Assembly: GCF_000147335.1 (NCBI RefSeq)
Contig: NC_014501.1
Span: forward strand, 1,999,501-2,063,500
DNA length: 64,000 nt
Origin: Gloeothece verrucosa PCC 7822
Lineage (GTDB): Bacteria; Cyanobacteriota; Cyanobacteriia; Cyanobacteriales; Microcystaceae
Reading direction: 5' to 3'
The translations under genes and the position numbers were made by a program. Shown in pieces: positions 8,639 through 17,508 of this stretch (within the stretch, counting starts at the first letter, position 1; every line of letters starts with the position of its first letter). Below the pieces are notes generated by a model that did not search any database, was not told the origin of the DNA, and saw only the letters and a list, made by a program, of their open reading frames with translations.

Positions 8639-9709
8639 TTAGCCATTGATGCTAGGAGCAACGACGGGTTCAGCAGACGCTAAGTCTAAGGGGAAGTTGT
8701 GAGCGTTGCGCTCGTGCATTACTTCGAAACCTAAGTTAGCGCGGTTTAATACATCAGCCCAGGTGCTAATTACACGACCTTGTGAGTCGAGAATAGACTG
8801 GTTGAAGTTGAATCCGTTGAGGTTGAAGGCCATGGTAGAGATTCCCATTGCGGTGAACCAAATACCGATTACAGGCCATGCACCGAGGAAGAAGTGTAAG
8901 CTACGGCTGTTGTTGAAGGACGCATATTGGAAGATTAAACGTCCGAAGTATCCGTGAGCGGCTACGATGTTGTAGGTTTCTTCTTCTTGTCCGAACTTGT
9001 AACCATAGTTTTGAGACTCTACTTCAGTTGTTTCACGAACTAAAGAAGAGGTTACTAAGCTTCCGTGCATTGCAGAGAACAGAGAACCGCCGAATACACC
9101 AGCTACTCCCAACATATGGAAGGGGTGCATTAAGATGTTGTGTTCTGCTTGGAATACGAACATGAAGTTGAAAGTACCAGAGATTCCTAAAGGCATACCA
9201 TCAGAGAAGGAACCTTGTCCGATGGGGTAGATTAAGAATACTGCGGTAGCTGCGGATACGGGTGCAGAGTAAGCTACACAGATCCAGGGACGCATCCCTA
9301 AGCGATAGCTTAATTCCCACTGACGACCCATGTAGCAGAACACTCCGAGTAAGAAGTGGAATACTACTAACTGGTAAGGGCCACCATTGTACAGCCACTC
9401 ATCTAAAGAAGCGGCTTCCCAGATGGGATAGAAGTGTAAACCTATAGCGTTGGAAGAAGGAACAACTGCACCAGAGATGATGTTGTTTCCATAAAGTAAA
9501 GAACCAGCGACGGGTTCACGAATTCCATCAATGTCCACAGGGGGAGCAGCGATGAAGGCGATGATGAAGCAAGTGGTAGCTGTCAGAAGGGTGGGGATCA
9601 TGATCACACCGAACCAACCGATGTATAAACGGTTGTTGGTGCTGGTGATCCACTGACAGAACTGTTCCCATACGGAAACGCTTTCGCGTTGCTGTAATGT
9701 AGTTGTCAT
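8639..9709 (-). CDS. psbA: photosystem II D1 protein
   Basis: A 356-residue D1 protein of the photosystem II reaction centre, a five-helix thylakoid protein that binds P680, pheophytin, QB and the Mn4CaO5 cluster. Expected ligands are in place: H118, Y161 and H190 regions, the D170 region, H198, S264 at the QB site, and the C-terminal [13 protein letters not shown] ending at A344. Residue 130 is Gln (MGRQWE), the form found in standard low-light D1 copies rather than the Glu form. The processed C-terminal extension after A344 is 12 residues ([12 protein letters not shown]), shorter than the usual 16. A clear promoter and terminator flank it, so it is monocistronic. Cyanobacteria normally carry several psbA copies; only this one is in the window. 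Confidence 0.99.
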   Translation of the reverse strand: MTTTLQQRESVSVWEQFCQWITSTNNRLYIGWFGVIMIPTLLTATTCFIIAFIAAPPVDIDGIREPVAGSLLYGNNIISGAVVPSSNAIGLHFYPIWEAASLDEWLYNGGPYQLVVFHFLLGVFCYMGRQWELSYRLGMRPWICVAYSAPVSAATAVFLIYPIGQGSFSDGMPLGISGTFNFMFVFQAEHNILMHPFHMLGVAGVFGGSLFSAMHGSLVTSSLVRETTEVESQNYGYKFGQEEETYNIVAAHGYFGRLIFQYASFNNSRSLHFFLGAWPVIGIWFTAMGISTMAFNLNGFNFNQSILDSQGRVISTWADVLNRANLGFEVMHERNAHNFPLDLASAEPVVAPSING

Positions 9710-9763
9710 ATGGCTATGATTTCTATGAAATTATCAAGGTACGGAATGGATGATATGCCTAAC

Positions 9764-9792
9764 ATCTTAGACAAACCCTTAAGCTTTGTAAA
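9764..9792 (-). promoter_or_regulatory. psbA promoter
   Basis: Reading the minus strand: -35 TTTACA (9787-9792), a 17-nt spacer, and -10 TAAGAT (9764-9769). Transcription would begin near 9757, giving a leader of roughly 48 nt before the ATG at 9709. TTTACA with a 17-nt spacer resembles known cyanobacterial psbA promoters. Confidence 0.75.
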
Positions 9793-9936
9793 GAGTTTTA
9801 ATAAAAAATATTTTTATCTTACATATAAGTTTTTTTTATATTCGGTCAAAATATACAGAAAAGCTTGAAGAGTTAGGAAACACTCAACAAAAAGATTCAA
9901 TCTACATAAAGAGGATTTAGCTGAATAACGATTGTT

Positions 9937-11154
9937 ATGAGTGAAAGCAACCGATTCCAGATGCCACCCGATCAATCCAATTTATTACCAAAAGTGATTT
10001 ATGTTCCTCAAGAGTGGTCTGACTCTGTAGAGTTAGAAGAGATCTCAACAGGTTCGATTACAGCAGAGGTGATAGAATCAATAGAGCCATCATCTTTCCT
10101 CAACTTATCAGAAGAACAGGATTCCTCTATACAAGCCACAATCCTCAATTCTTCAAAAACTGAATTTTCTCAAGAGCGGTCGTGGTTAACTGTGGTTCGT
10201 AAATTGCGACAACAAAATCGCGAATTGCTGAAAACCGTCGTTAATTTAGAGCAAGCTTTAGGGGAATCTCAGCATCAATTACATAATCAAACCTTGCGCT
10301 CCCGTAGTGCAGAGTCTCTTTTAACAAAACAAACTCAAGAACTCACTCAAACTCAAGCACAAATTACTCATCTGACTCGGGAATTAGAGCAAGCTCAACA
10401 TTTGACTAAAAATCAAAAATTTTCTCTGTTGAATTTGACCCAACAATTCGAAAGCACTCAACAACAAGCCGCTCTCCTGGAACGAGAATGTGCTTTATTA
10501 AAAGAAGATAATAATGAAAAAACACAAAAACTAATTTTTTTAGAACAGGAAATAGCCGAATTAAGTTCTCGCTTACATCGTCAGCAGCGCTATACTTTAC
10601 AATATAAAGCCGCCTTAGATCAATGTTTAGAAGTTCCTCAAGCTCAACTTAATCATTCTTCTACGGCTTATTCTCTCACCTCTAAAGTAACATCTATTCA
10701 GCCTTGGTCGAGTCATAGGCAACAACTTTCTTCTCAGTATCTAGCAGAATCGACATTAGAAATCAACCCTTATGATAGAGACATAGAAGGTAAATTTTTA
10801 GACCCGATCAACTTGAGCTTAGATCAAACAAGTCAATCCTTTGTAGATGAGCCAAATATCCCCTCTAAAATTGATCTAATTCCCTCAAACTTCAATTCAA
10901 GTCTCAACTCAGATTACTGTGAGGAACCCCTACCAGATGAAGATGAAATAGAGGCTTTTTTAGATGAATTTTTTACCGCTTTTGAGCCTGAAAAAACGGT
11001 TTCTAGTGAACCAATGACCAAAGGGATTTCAGCTAACTTATCTAATTGGCCTTCCCCTGTGATCTCTTCTGTAACTAGCGTTCAAAAAAAACCGTCAAGA
11101 AATATCGAACTGCCCGGTTTTTTGCGGAGTTCTAGTCAAATAACTAATGAATAA
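9937..11154 (+). CDS. coiled-coil protein of unknown function
   Basis: 405 residues with no recognised enzyme domain. Residues about 85-230 are a long Gln/Glu-rich coiled coil (VRKLRQQNRELLKTV onward). The flanks are polar and probably disordered, with an acidic stretch (LPDEDEIEAFLDEFF) near 325. No signal peptide or membrane helix, so it is cytosolic. A structural or scaffold role is the natural guess. It is divergent from psbA, about 230 nt apart, and convergent with pcyA. Confidence 0.8.
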   Translation: MSESNRFQMPPDQSNLLPKVIYVPQEWSDSVELEEISTGSITAEVIESIEPSSFLNLSEEQDSSIQATILNSSKTEFSQERSWLTVVRKLRQQNRELLKTVVNLEQALGESQHQLHNQTLRSRSAESLLTKQTQELTQTQAQITHLTRELEQAQHLTKNQKFSLLNLTQQFESTQQQAALLERECALLKEDNNEKTQKLIFLEQEIAELSSRLHRQQRYTLQYKAALDQCLEVPQAQLNHSSTAYSLTSKVTSIQPWSSHRQQLSSQYLAESTLEINPYDRDIEGKFLDPINLSLDQTSQSFVDEPNIPSKIDLIPSNFNSSLNSDYCEEPLPDEDEIEAFLDEFFTAFEPEKTVSSEPMTKGISANLSNWPSPVISSVTSVQKKPSRNIELPGFLRSSSQITNE

Positions 11155-11177
11155 TGGTAGCCGACAAAGAGCTACCT

Positions 11178-11196
11178 ACTGACTAATGACTAAGAA
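11178..11196. repeat. TGACTAA heptamer repeat tract
   Basis: ACTGACTAATGACTAAGAA, two heptamer units of a repeat family also present at 41964-41989, 46724-46752 and 55421-55470, always between genes. Confidence 0.5.
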
Positions 11197-11203
11197 TTAA
11201 CCT

Positions 11204-11944
11204 TTAAGCCGAGGGCAAATCAAACAGAACTAAATTAATATATTTATTGGCCCATTCAGTCCCAAAAGCTTTTTCAAGTACCCGACGAGTCTTATCATTT
11301 TTTTGTTGTTGGCTACAATAATTATATTGTCCAGCTAAATATAAGGCTTTTTCAGCACTCTCGAGAGGTCGAACCACTAGAGATTGACGACAATGAAGTT
11401 CAAGAAACTGCTCAACTCGTGAGAGAAAGAGATTTTCTTCATCTTTGTTACTAGGGCGAATAAATAAACAAAAATCCGAGAAAATATCACCCCAGGGGGG
11501 AAGCTCCCGAGGTTGAGAAAATTCCAGATGAGGTAGACTCGATAAAACCTTTTGATAAGTGGTTGGTAAAGTCTTTTCAGGATTGGTGGGCGATAAATCC
11601 GCGATCGCTGCACTGGTTCCCGCCTTACTGGCTACTATATCACAACCAAACATCGGTAAAGGATAGTCAGGATGGGGGAACATAACACAGTGCAAAATAT
11701 CGAGATTATTACCCAGTTTAGCCAGTTCTAAGTGCATTTTGCGAAACTGAGGCGTTTGATAACAATGGTTTTCAATCACCAGTCTTTCCCCTTCTAGTCG
11801 TCCTTCCACATAACCTAGTCCTTCGGGGAGTTGATAGGGAGATAAGTCTAAATATTTTTCCCAGTATGACAAAATTACATCAGCTAAGGAGCCAATCAAG
11901 GGATGTTGCTGTTGACGGATTGAAGGTTTAGCAGTGTCTAACAT
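11204..11944 (-). CDS. pcyA: phycocyanobilin:ferredoxin oxidoreductase
   Basis: 246 residues of the ferredoxin-dependent bilin reductase family. PcyA reduces biliverdin IXalpha by four electrons to phycocyanobilin, the chromophore of phycobilisomes and phytochromes. Catalytic residues known from the Synechocystis enzyme (Glu76, His88, Asp105) are found here as E73 (MHLE), H85 (ILHCVMFP) and D102 (FGCDIV), a constant shift of three. Length matches the family. It is soluble. It starts 46 nt from the divergent tatA gene. Confidence 0.97.
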   Translation of the reverse strand: MLDTAKPSIRQQQHPLIGSLADVILSYWEKYLDLSPYQLPEGLGYVEGRLEGERLVIENHCYQTPQFRKMHLELAKLGNNLDILHCVMFPHPDYPLPMFGCDIVASKAGTSAAIADLSPTNPEKTLPTTYQKVLSSLPHLEFSQPRELPPWGDIFSDFCLFIRPSNKDEENLFLSRVEQFLELHCRQSLVVRPLESAEKALYLAGQYNYCSQQQKNDKTRRVLEKAFGTEWANKYINLVLFDLPSA

Positions 11945-11990
11945 TCGTAGTTTCTCTGTAAGATTAGAATAGGTTATTAGGAGTTAATGT

Positions 11991-12158
11991 ATGTTTAATT
12001 TAGGTTGGCCAGAAGTAGGTATTATTATTATCGCTGTGTTGGTGATCTTCGGAACCAAAAAAATTCCCGAATTCGGTAGTGCATTAGGTAAAACTTTACG
12101 GGGTTTTAAAGAGGAAATCAATAATCCCCAGCATGATTCTACAGAAGATGACGAATAA
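11991..12158 (+). CDS. tatA: Sec-independent protein translocase subunit TatA/E
   Basis: 55 residues: a short N-terminal hydrophobic helix (MFNLGWPEVGIIIIAVLVIF), the FG hinge (FGTKKIPEFG), an amphipathic helix (GSALGKTLRGFKEEI), then an acidic tail. This is the textbook TatA/B architecture and, at 55 residues, the TatA/E type. It forms the channel of the twin-arginine pathway that moves folded proteins across the cytoplasmic and thylakoid membranes. The ribosome site TTAGGAG (11977-11983) is 7 nt before this ATG and rules out the out-of-frame ATG at 11987. Divergent from pcyA; no tatC nearby. Confidence 0.93.
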   Translation: MFNLGWPEVGIIIIAVLVIFGTKKIPEFGSALGKTLRGFKEEINNPQHDSTEDDE

Positions 12159-12490
12159 AGATAAAGAAAATATTACATCACTCAACCCATCCCTAAAACT
12201 TATGCTAGAGATGAACACTGGATTATTTCCAGCAAAGCCCTCAAAGTCTAGCGGCTCCTTTTTTGTCAGGGGAATATTTCTATATCATATTTTGGGTTTA
12301 AACTTTTTTTTACTGAAGGTTTGTAACAAAACTTTTTATTAAAAAGGCGTTCTTGGTTTCAATCTGTACAGTAAGATTAACTTTTAATTGCCTGATTTTG
12401 GCGGCAAAGTAAGCATGAAATAAGCGATCTGATCTTTTACTTTGCCTGTCTTTGTTCAACAATAGCCTGGGAGAATTTAAAAGCTTAGGC
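12159..12490. other. intergenic region with a 9-bp stem
   Basis: An inverted repeat, GCAAAGTAA (12404-12412) with TTACTTTGC (12437-12445), could be a weak terminator between tatA and the convergent gene at 12491. A frame of 69 codons from 12133 overlaps the tatA end and has unconvincing composition, so I left it out. Confidence 0.35.
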
Positions 12491-14122
12491 TTATTGCCTA
12501 GACTTAAAAGTTAATAACAGATCAAATTCACTGGTGGTTTTATCCGGCATCGTAGCAGTGAGAGCCAAACCTTCCAGAGAATTGAGGACTGTCATAGTAT
12601 CAGGATTTGGGGTCATACCTTGCATTTGAGCCACTTTGGTAAACTCAGTCACCATCTGATTGAGGTCTAGATAAAAATAGCCAAAATTATTTTTAGGTAA
12701 AGAGTTGGTAATAGCTCGAAAATTGGGACTCAGTGCCACAGAATCTTTAGCTTTAACATCAGTAGCCGTTGAAAATGGCATAAATAAAGTCATGGCTAAA
12801 GAATGATCATTGAGCCATCCGCGACTTAAACTGAAATTTTGTGGCGGCATTTTCCAATCTATGACATCAATTCCGTTAACGCTATTGGGTTCAACGGAAA
12901 TATCATACATTTTGACCATTTGATCGATTTTGTTGAAGGTACTTTGAGCCGTAGACTGATCGCTCGTTTCTAAAATGATCATCCCGCCAATGCCCATCAT
13001 TGGTACAGTGCTTTGATGGCTAAACACCATTCCTAAAGCAAATTCCCCATCCATCCAACCAAATACTTCTTGATCCGCGTCTAGATTCCATGAACGAAAA
13101 CCTTCTCGAACTTGATCCACCCAAGCTTGTAAATATTGATCATTTTGAGCTTGCTTAACCAAATTAGACCAGCCATCGCGGAGGGCTTTACCACTAATAA
13201 CGGCAAAAGTCTTAGCGGGAAATTGTTCCAGCACCTTACCGGGAGCCACAGTCAGAGAGGGTATAAACCCAGAGGGATTAAGTTTAGCCACTGTCTGTAA
13301 GTGAATTCCTTGGTCTTCGAGTCCTAAGCCAACGACGATCGAATCTACCTGTTTTAATGATTCTAAGGTATTGGGAGCCAGAGGAGCATCAGGTAAGGCA
13401 TTTTTTAATCCTTGCTCAATCACAGCACCATAGTCAGCAATATAAACTTGAGCCACAGGATGGTTCAAGGTTAAAGTTTGAGTTAAGATTTGTTTAGCTC
13501 CTGGTTTGTCACTGTAAGAGAGTGAACCATTGAGAGTATCAATAGACTGCTCTACCGTTTCAGGCTTATCCCCTAAGAGAACATAGCTACCCATAATCGC
13601 AAAACTCAAAGGAGGGCTATTGGGCGTGGTTAGGGTAGTAATGGTAATTCCTTGATGTTTTGTTTGTGTGGTTTTGTAGTTGGGTTGATTTTTCAGTTTC
13701 TTTTCAAAATCAAAGGCCTTGAATTTATTTTTAATACCAGCAACGATTAATACTTGTGGTTCAGTAGAGCTTTTAGAAGGCATAAAAGCCAACATGACCC
13801 CACCTAACCAGGGATAAACATCTTGTTCATAGTTAATTTCTTGAGAGGATAGATTATTTTTGAATTGATTTAGTTTCTTGCCTAAAACTTGTTGAGCTTC
13901 TAATGTGCCAAATTTAGATAATTGCGACCAATCTTTAGCATCTGTAGAAATATAGCTTGTCAAGAGTGCCCCTTGAGGCACAGCTTCAGCCGCATCAATC
14001 GGCGTTAAATTTTTTCCGAATAATTCCCCTCGCCAATAATAAATTCCCCCCGCAGTTAATCCAATTACTGCTAGGATCGAAAGACAACCGCACCCGGATT
14101 TCTTGTTATTCCTTGTAGCCAT
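12491..14122 (-). CDS. DUF3352 domain-containing protein
   Basis: 543 residues. An N-terminal basic stretch with three Cys-Gly residues (KKSGCGCLS) leads into one transmembrane helix (about 13-30); the rest is a large soluble region read as DUF3352, found through most cyanobacteria. The helix anchors the protein with the bulk probably in the periplasm or lumen. Function is not known. It is monocistronic and read toward tatA. Confidence 0.85.
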   Translation of the reverse strand: MATRNNKKSGCGCLSILAVIGLTAGGIYYWRGELFGKNLTPIDAAEAVPQGALLTSYISTDAKDWSQLSKFGTLEAQQVLGKKLNQFKNNLSSQEINYEQDVYPWLGGVMLAFMPSKSSTEPQVLIVAGIKNKFKAFDFEKKLKNQPNYKTTQTKHQGITITTLTTPNSPPLSFAIMGSYVLLGDKPETVEQSIDTLNGSLSYSDKPGAKQILTQTLTLNHPVAQVYIADYGAVIEQGLKNALPDAPLAPNTLESLKQVDSIVVGLGLEDQGIHLQTVAKLNPSGFIPSLTVAPGKVLEQFPAKTFAVISGKALRDGWSNLVKQAQNDQYLQAWVDQVREGFRSWNLDADQEVFGWMDGEFALGMVFSHQSTVPMMGIGGMIILETSDQSTAQSTFNKIDQMVKMYDISVEPNSVNGIDVIDWKMPPQNFSLSRGWLNDHSLAMTLFMPFSTATDVKAKDSVALSPNFRAITNSLPKNNFGYFYLDLNQMVTEFTKVAQMQGMTPNPDTMTVLNSLEGLALTATMPDKTTSEFDLLLTFKSRQ

Positions 14123-14432
14123 AAACTTTTACAAATCTTGATGCTAATACCATAGTCGACGAAATCACCGATGACTGTGATCTGGATCACTCTGTAACAA
14201 TGAATTCAAATTTTCCTTGGCGATATTAGGTATAATTTCACAAATGTTACAGCTTTTGGTATTTTTTCTAAGATTTTTTCACCAATTCCGGAGGACGCAA
14301 TTATTCTAGAAGAACAGGGTGATCGAGGAGCTTTTTTTCAAGGGGATGTTATGACAGACTCAACAGTAAACCGTAAACAATATAAAACTGCTAATTCGGT
14401 AACTTTTGACTTTTGATAGTAGAGGGTTTGCG

Positions 14433-15137
14433 ATGAACGAACTAGATCGATATTATAAAATGCTAGGTTTAGAGCTTGGAGCCTCCCTCGAAGAGATCAA
14501 TCAAGCTTATAAAGACTTAGCTTTCATTTGGCATCCTGATCGCATCCCCAAAGATAATCCACGACTTTTAGAAAAGGCCACTGCTAAACTTCAAGAACTC
14601 AATCTAGCACGCGAACAGTTACGCTTGAATCATCTGCAAGCGAGTCAACTGTCTGCCCAAGGGTCTCGAGGCGCTAACAGTTCCCAACCTCAGCCTTCTT
14701 ACCCCTCTTCTCCGATTTATGAGGAGCATCACACCAGCGAGCGGCGTTATGAGCAAGCTAAACGCCCTTATTACCGAGATTATACCCGCGCGGATTTTCG
14801 AGGGGCAAATCTCAGGGAAAAAGATTTTTCCGGACGTAATTTGATGCAGGCCGATTTAAGTCATGCAGATTTAACAGATAGTTTTTTACATAAGGTCAAT
14901 TTAGAACGAGCAATTCTCTACCGCGCTAACCTTTTTCGGGCAAATTTGCTACAGGCCAATCTTAGAGGTGCGAATTTACAACAAGCGCATCTAATTGGGG
15001 CAGACTTGAGCGGCTCAGATCTCAGTGAAGCGGATTTACGGGGGGCTAAAATCGGTTATGGTAAGCGCATTATGGTGAAATTGACAGGGGCAATTCTCAC
15101 AGGGGCTATTTTACCTGATGGAAGCATCCATCATTAG
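14433..15137 (+). CDS. DnaJ domain / pentapeptide-repeat fusion
   Basis: 234 residues from the ATG at 14433, chosen because GAGGG sits just upstream; an ATG 27 nt earlier has no such site. Residues 1-65 form a J domain with the HPD motif (WHPDR, about 31-35) that stimulates Hsp70 ATPase. A polar Ser/Pro/Gln linker follows (about 70-110). Residues about 115-230 are pentapeptide repeats of A(D/N)LxX type, folding as a right-handed beta-helix. The fusion should be an Hsp70 co-chaperone with a beta-helical client-binding or scaffold arm; that role is inferred. No membrane segment is seen. The CAAD gene follows about 90 nt downstream. Confidence 0.9.
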   Translation: MNELDRYYKMLGLELGASLEEINQAYKDLAFIWHPDRIPKDNPRLLEKATAKLQELNLAREQLRLNHLQASQLSAQGSRGANSSQPQPSYPSSPIYEEHHTSERRYEQAKRPYYRDYTRADFRGANLREKDFSGRNLMQADLSHADLTDSFLHKVNLERAILYRANLFRANLLQANLRGANLQQAHLIGADLSGSDLSEADLRGAKIGYGKRIMVKLTGAILTGAILPDGSIHH

Positions 15138-15225
15138 AGTCTTGTTTTGATCATAGCTTCAATGGTAGTCTAGATTCTTATCACCTACTCCCCCGTTGAC
15201 TTTTGAGCAAACTCAAGATTTTTAT

Positions 15226-15648
15226 ATGTCCTCTCAAATCTCTCTAGAAAATCAGACCCCTAAAACCGAAGCCTCTTTACAGAAGGTTGACGAAAAAGCG
15301 TCTAATGAGTTGGTACTCTCATCTTCGATCAAAAAATTTATGCAAGTGGGTTGGCAAATGTCTGCTTTAATTGAACAAATTCCTGAGTATTGGAACCAGT
15401 TTTGGCAAGCTTATCAACGCCCTCTCATCCTGCTGGGATGGATTTTAGGAACTCTGGTAACCTTAAAAGTTTTCTTAGCTGTTATCGCGGCTATCAACAG
15501 TTTACCCTTGTTAGCGCCTCTGCTAAAACTGATCGGTTTGGCTTACAGTCTTTGGTTTATTTTTCGCTATCTCCTCGGTTTTACTAAGCGTCAGGAAATT
15601 CTCACTCAGTTAAACAGCTTTAAAGAATATATTTTTGGTGCTTCTTGA
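15226..15648 (+). CDS. CAAD-domain (CURT1-type) thylakoid membrane protein
   Basis: 140 residues from the ATG at 15226; a TTG at 15196 would add ten residues but has no support. An acidic polar N-terminus is followed by an amphipathic stretch (YWNQFWQAYQRPL), two transmembrane helices (about 67-90 and 95-115), and a C-terminal amphipathic helix (RQEILTQLNSFKEYI). This is the CAAD/CURT1 architecture. CURT1 proteins bend thylakoid membranes at their margins; CAAD domains anchor other proteins to thylakoids. It follows the DnaJ-fusion gene on the same strand. Confidence 0.85.
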   Translation: MSSQISLENQTPKTEASLQKVDEKASNELVLSSSIKKFMQVGWQMSALIEQIPEYWNQFWQAYQRPLILLGWILGTLVTLKVFLAVIAAINSLPLLAPLLKLIGLAYSLWFIFRYLLGFTKRQEILTQLNSFKEYIFGAS

Positions 15649-15694
15649 CTTTAGAACAGTCAAATCGTTGAAATACGGTTAAATTTTAGCTTTT

Positions 15695-15770
15695 GGGCGT
15701 AAACTTTGCGTCCCTACAGTATGGCAATTGTTTTCAGCAGGTAGGGGCACAAAGCTTGTGCCCTCTTTTA
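15695..15770 (+). repeat. imperfect inverted repeat with terminator-like right arm
   Basis: Two 23-nt arms, 15695-15717 and 15741-15763, match as inverted repeats at 18 of 23 positions; all five differences are transitions and three still allow G-U pairing in RNA. The right arm is itself a hairpin, GGGCACAA (15745-15752) with TTGTGCCC (15756-15763), followed by TCTTTT, and can terminate the CAAD gene. The GTAGGGGC...GCCC design resembles a dispersed cyanobacterial intergenic repeat. Confidence 0.6.
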
Positions 15771-15891
15771 GATAAGATTAGCCTTATCACCACAAATACG
15801 GGAGAAACATCGCCTAGCCTGTAGGAAGATGTGATAATCGCTACGGTATTATATAGTTATCAAAGCCGGTTAAACCCCTGATCCTGAATTT

Positions 15892-16248
15892 ATGCCTAAT
15901 AAGCTTGCCTCAAAGATCAACCCTGACATACTGACTCCCGTTGCTGAATATTTTAAAGTTCTATCAGAAGTAAGTCGTCTGCAAATTCTTAGTTGTTTAA
16001 AAGAAAAAGAAATGAACGTTACCGAACTCGGTGAAGCCACAGGACTAGGACAAGCCAACTTATCAAAACACCTGAAAGTGTTAACTCAAGCCGGTATTCT
16101 CAGCCGCCAACCTCAAGGAGTTAGCGCCTACTACTCGGTTAACGATCCGATGATTTTTGAACTATGTGATGTAGTCTGTCAACGAATTAGTGAAAGAATG
16201 CAGCAACAAGCCGAACATTTTGAACAGTTAAAACTTTTTTCTCAATAA
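15892..16248 (+). CDS. ArsR-family winged-helix transcriptional regulator
   Basis: 118 residues with the ArsR fold: an SEVSRLQILSCL helix, the recognition helix in TELGEATGLGQANLSKHLKVL, and a beta wing (SRQPQGVSAYYSV). The classic metal site ELCxC in the recognition helix is absent. It has Cys35 in the second helix and two Cys in the last helix (FELCDVVCQ), reminiscent of the thiol pairs of BigR/SqrR-type sulfide sensors. Sulfide or redox sensing is therefore possible but unproven. No sqr gene is adjacent; the next gene is convergent with a 2-nt gap. Confidence 0.9.
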   Translation: MPNKLASKINPDILTPVAEYFKVLSEVSRLQILSCLKEKEMNVTELGEATGLGQANLSKHLKVLTQAGILSRQPQGVSAYYSVNDPMIFELCDVVCQRISERMQQQAEHFEQLKLFSQ

Positions 16249-16250
16249 TT

Positions 16251-17339
16251 TTAAGGAAGGTGATCAGATTCCGACTCCGAAATGGTTTGAGTCGTTTTCA
16301 CTTCTGCCGCATTCCCTGACCCCATTAAAACCACTAAAAAACGAGTATCTTCTGAGCTTTCTAAAATCACTTTTTTAACCATTAACGTCAGAGGAACCGC
16401 TAAAATTGCCCCCATTCCTCCTAATACCCAACTCCAGAAAATTACCGAAAGAATAATAATTAAAGGGGATAAATCTAACCCTTGCTGCATATAGCGCGGC
16501 TTAATGCCTTTGTCTACAATATTATCAATAAGCCAACAGAAAAAAAATACTAACAAAGCTTTCTCTATCCCAAACTCTAATAAAGCCAAAAGCATCGGCG
16601 GAAGCACAGCCAGAATAAATCCCACAGCCGGAATAAAATTGAGCAAGAAAAACAGCACCCCCCACAAAGCCGCTAAATCAATTCCCAAAAACAACAAAAT
16701 AAAAAAATCCACCACCCCCGTCAATGCCCCTGTCCAAGCCGTAATAAATACATAGTTTCTAATATCTCGATTAAAAGCATTAAACCGAGCTAATAAAACA
16801 CCACTAGACGTTATATTTCGTTGTATTTTTTCGGAAAAACCCGAGGCTTCAATTAACATAAAAGCTATTAAAAAAACTAACAGCAGCGAGGTACTTAATG
16901 CTTCTGTAATAGTCCTTAAAAATCCAGCAACAGTGCCAATAATTCTGGCGGGAGAAAATATCTCCAGCGATAATAATTGGCTAGTATCAATTCCTCGAGC
17001 CGCTAAAGTCGCTTTACTAGCATCTTTTAACGCTTGTATTTTCGCTTCATAAGTCGGTAAAATATGAATTAACTCAGAAATAGAAATGCCTAAAAAAGCG
17101 ACTAAGAACAAGCCCGCGCAAATAACAATTAAAATCGTCATGAGCAAGGCTAACCAACCGGGTAGGCGTTTACGGATGAGCCAATGTAACAGAGGCGTGA
17201 TGGCGATAGCAATTAGCGAGGCTAAAAAAAAGGAATTTAAAATAGAAGCAGCCGCTTGCATTCCCGCCACAATAATCACAAAACTCGCGCCACCAAGCAG
17301 CAGCAAAAAAATAGGGGACAGTAGAGGTTTGGTAGTCAT
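16251..17339 (-). CDS. AI-2E family transporter (UPF0118)
   Basis: 362 residues with about eight hydrophobic helices, a polar loop after the third (LIHILPTYEAKIQAL), and the family's C-terminal signature PPMLLALLEFG...GxxLDLSPLIIILSVIFWSWVLGGMGAILAVPL. The family name comes from E. coli TqsA (autoinducer-2 export), but cyanobacterial members are diverse and some act as cation/proton antiporters, so the substrate is open. It is an inner-membrane protein, convergent with the ArsR gene. Confidence 0.9.
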   Translation of the reverse strand: MTTKPLLSPIFLLLLGGASFVIIVAGMQAAASILNSFFLASLIAIAITPLLHWLIRKRLPGWLALLMTILIVICAGLFLVAFLGISISELIHILPTYEAKIQALKDASKATLAARGIDTSQLLSLEIFSPARIIGTVAGFLRTITEALSTSLLLVFLIAFMLIEASGFSEKIQRNITSSGVLLARFNAFNRDIRNYVFITAWTGALTGVVDFFILLFLGIDLAALWGVLFFLLNFIPAVGFILAVLPPMLLALLEFGIEKALLVFFFCWLIDNIVDKGIKPRYMQQGLDLSPLIIILSVIFWSWVLGGMGAILAVPLTLMVKKVILESSEDTRFLVVLMGSGNAAEVKTTQTISESESDHLP

Positions 17340-17508
17340 AAAGAAAATTGAGCGATTAATCAGGAGATCTAGCAGGGATTTTTTCCCTGACTCAGAAGGG
17401 TAAGTATTTATAACTGGTGCTAAATAAGATTCAGATAAATTATACTATGGCTGAAAAAAAAATAAGATTAATTGATAAATTAAATTAAACAAATTAAAAT
17501 TCTTAAAA

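Noticed and set aside
9201..9447. Open frames on both strands inside psbA
   Set aside because: They are shadows of the highly conserved D1 coding sequence and have no ribosome sites or natural composition.
12133..12342. 69-codon frame after tatA
   Set aside because: It starts inside tatA, has no ribosome site, and its second half is low-complexity hydrophobic sequence from T-rich DNA.
14351..14416. 21-codon ATG frame with AAGGGGA upstream
   Set aside because: Too short and without any recognisable feature; probably leader sequence of the DnaJ-fusion gene.
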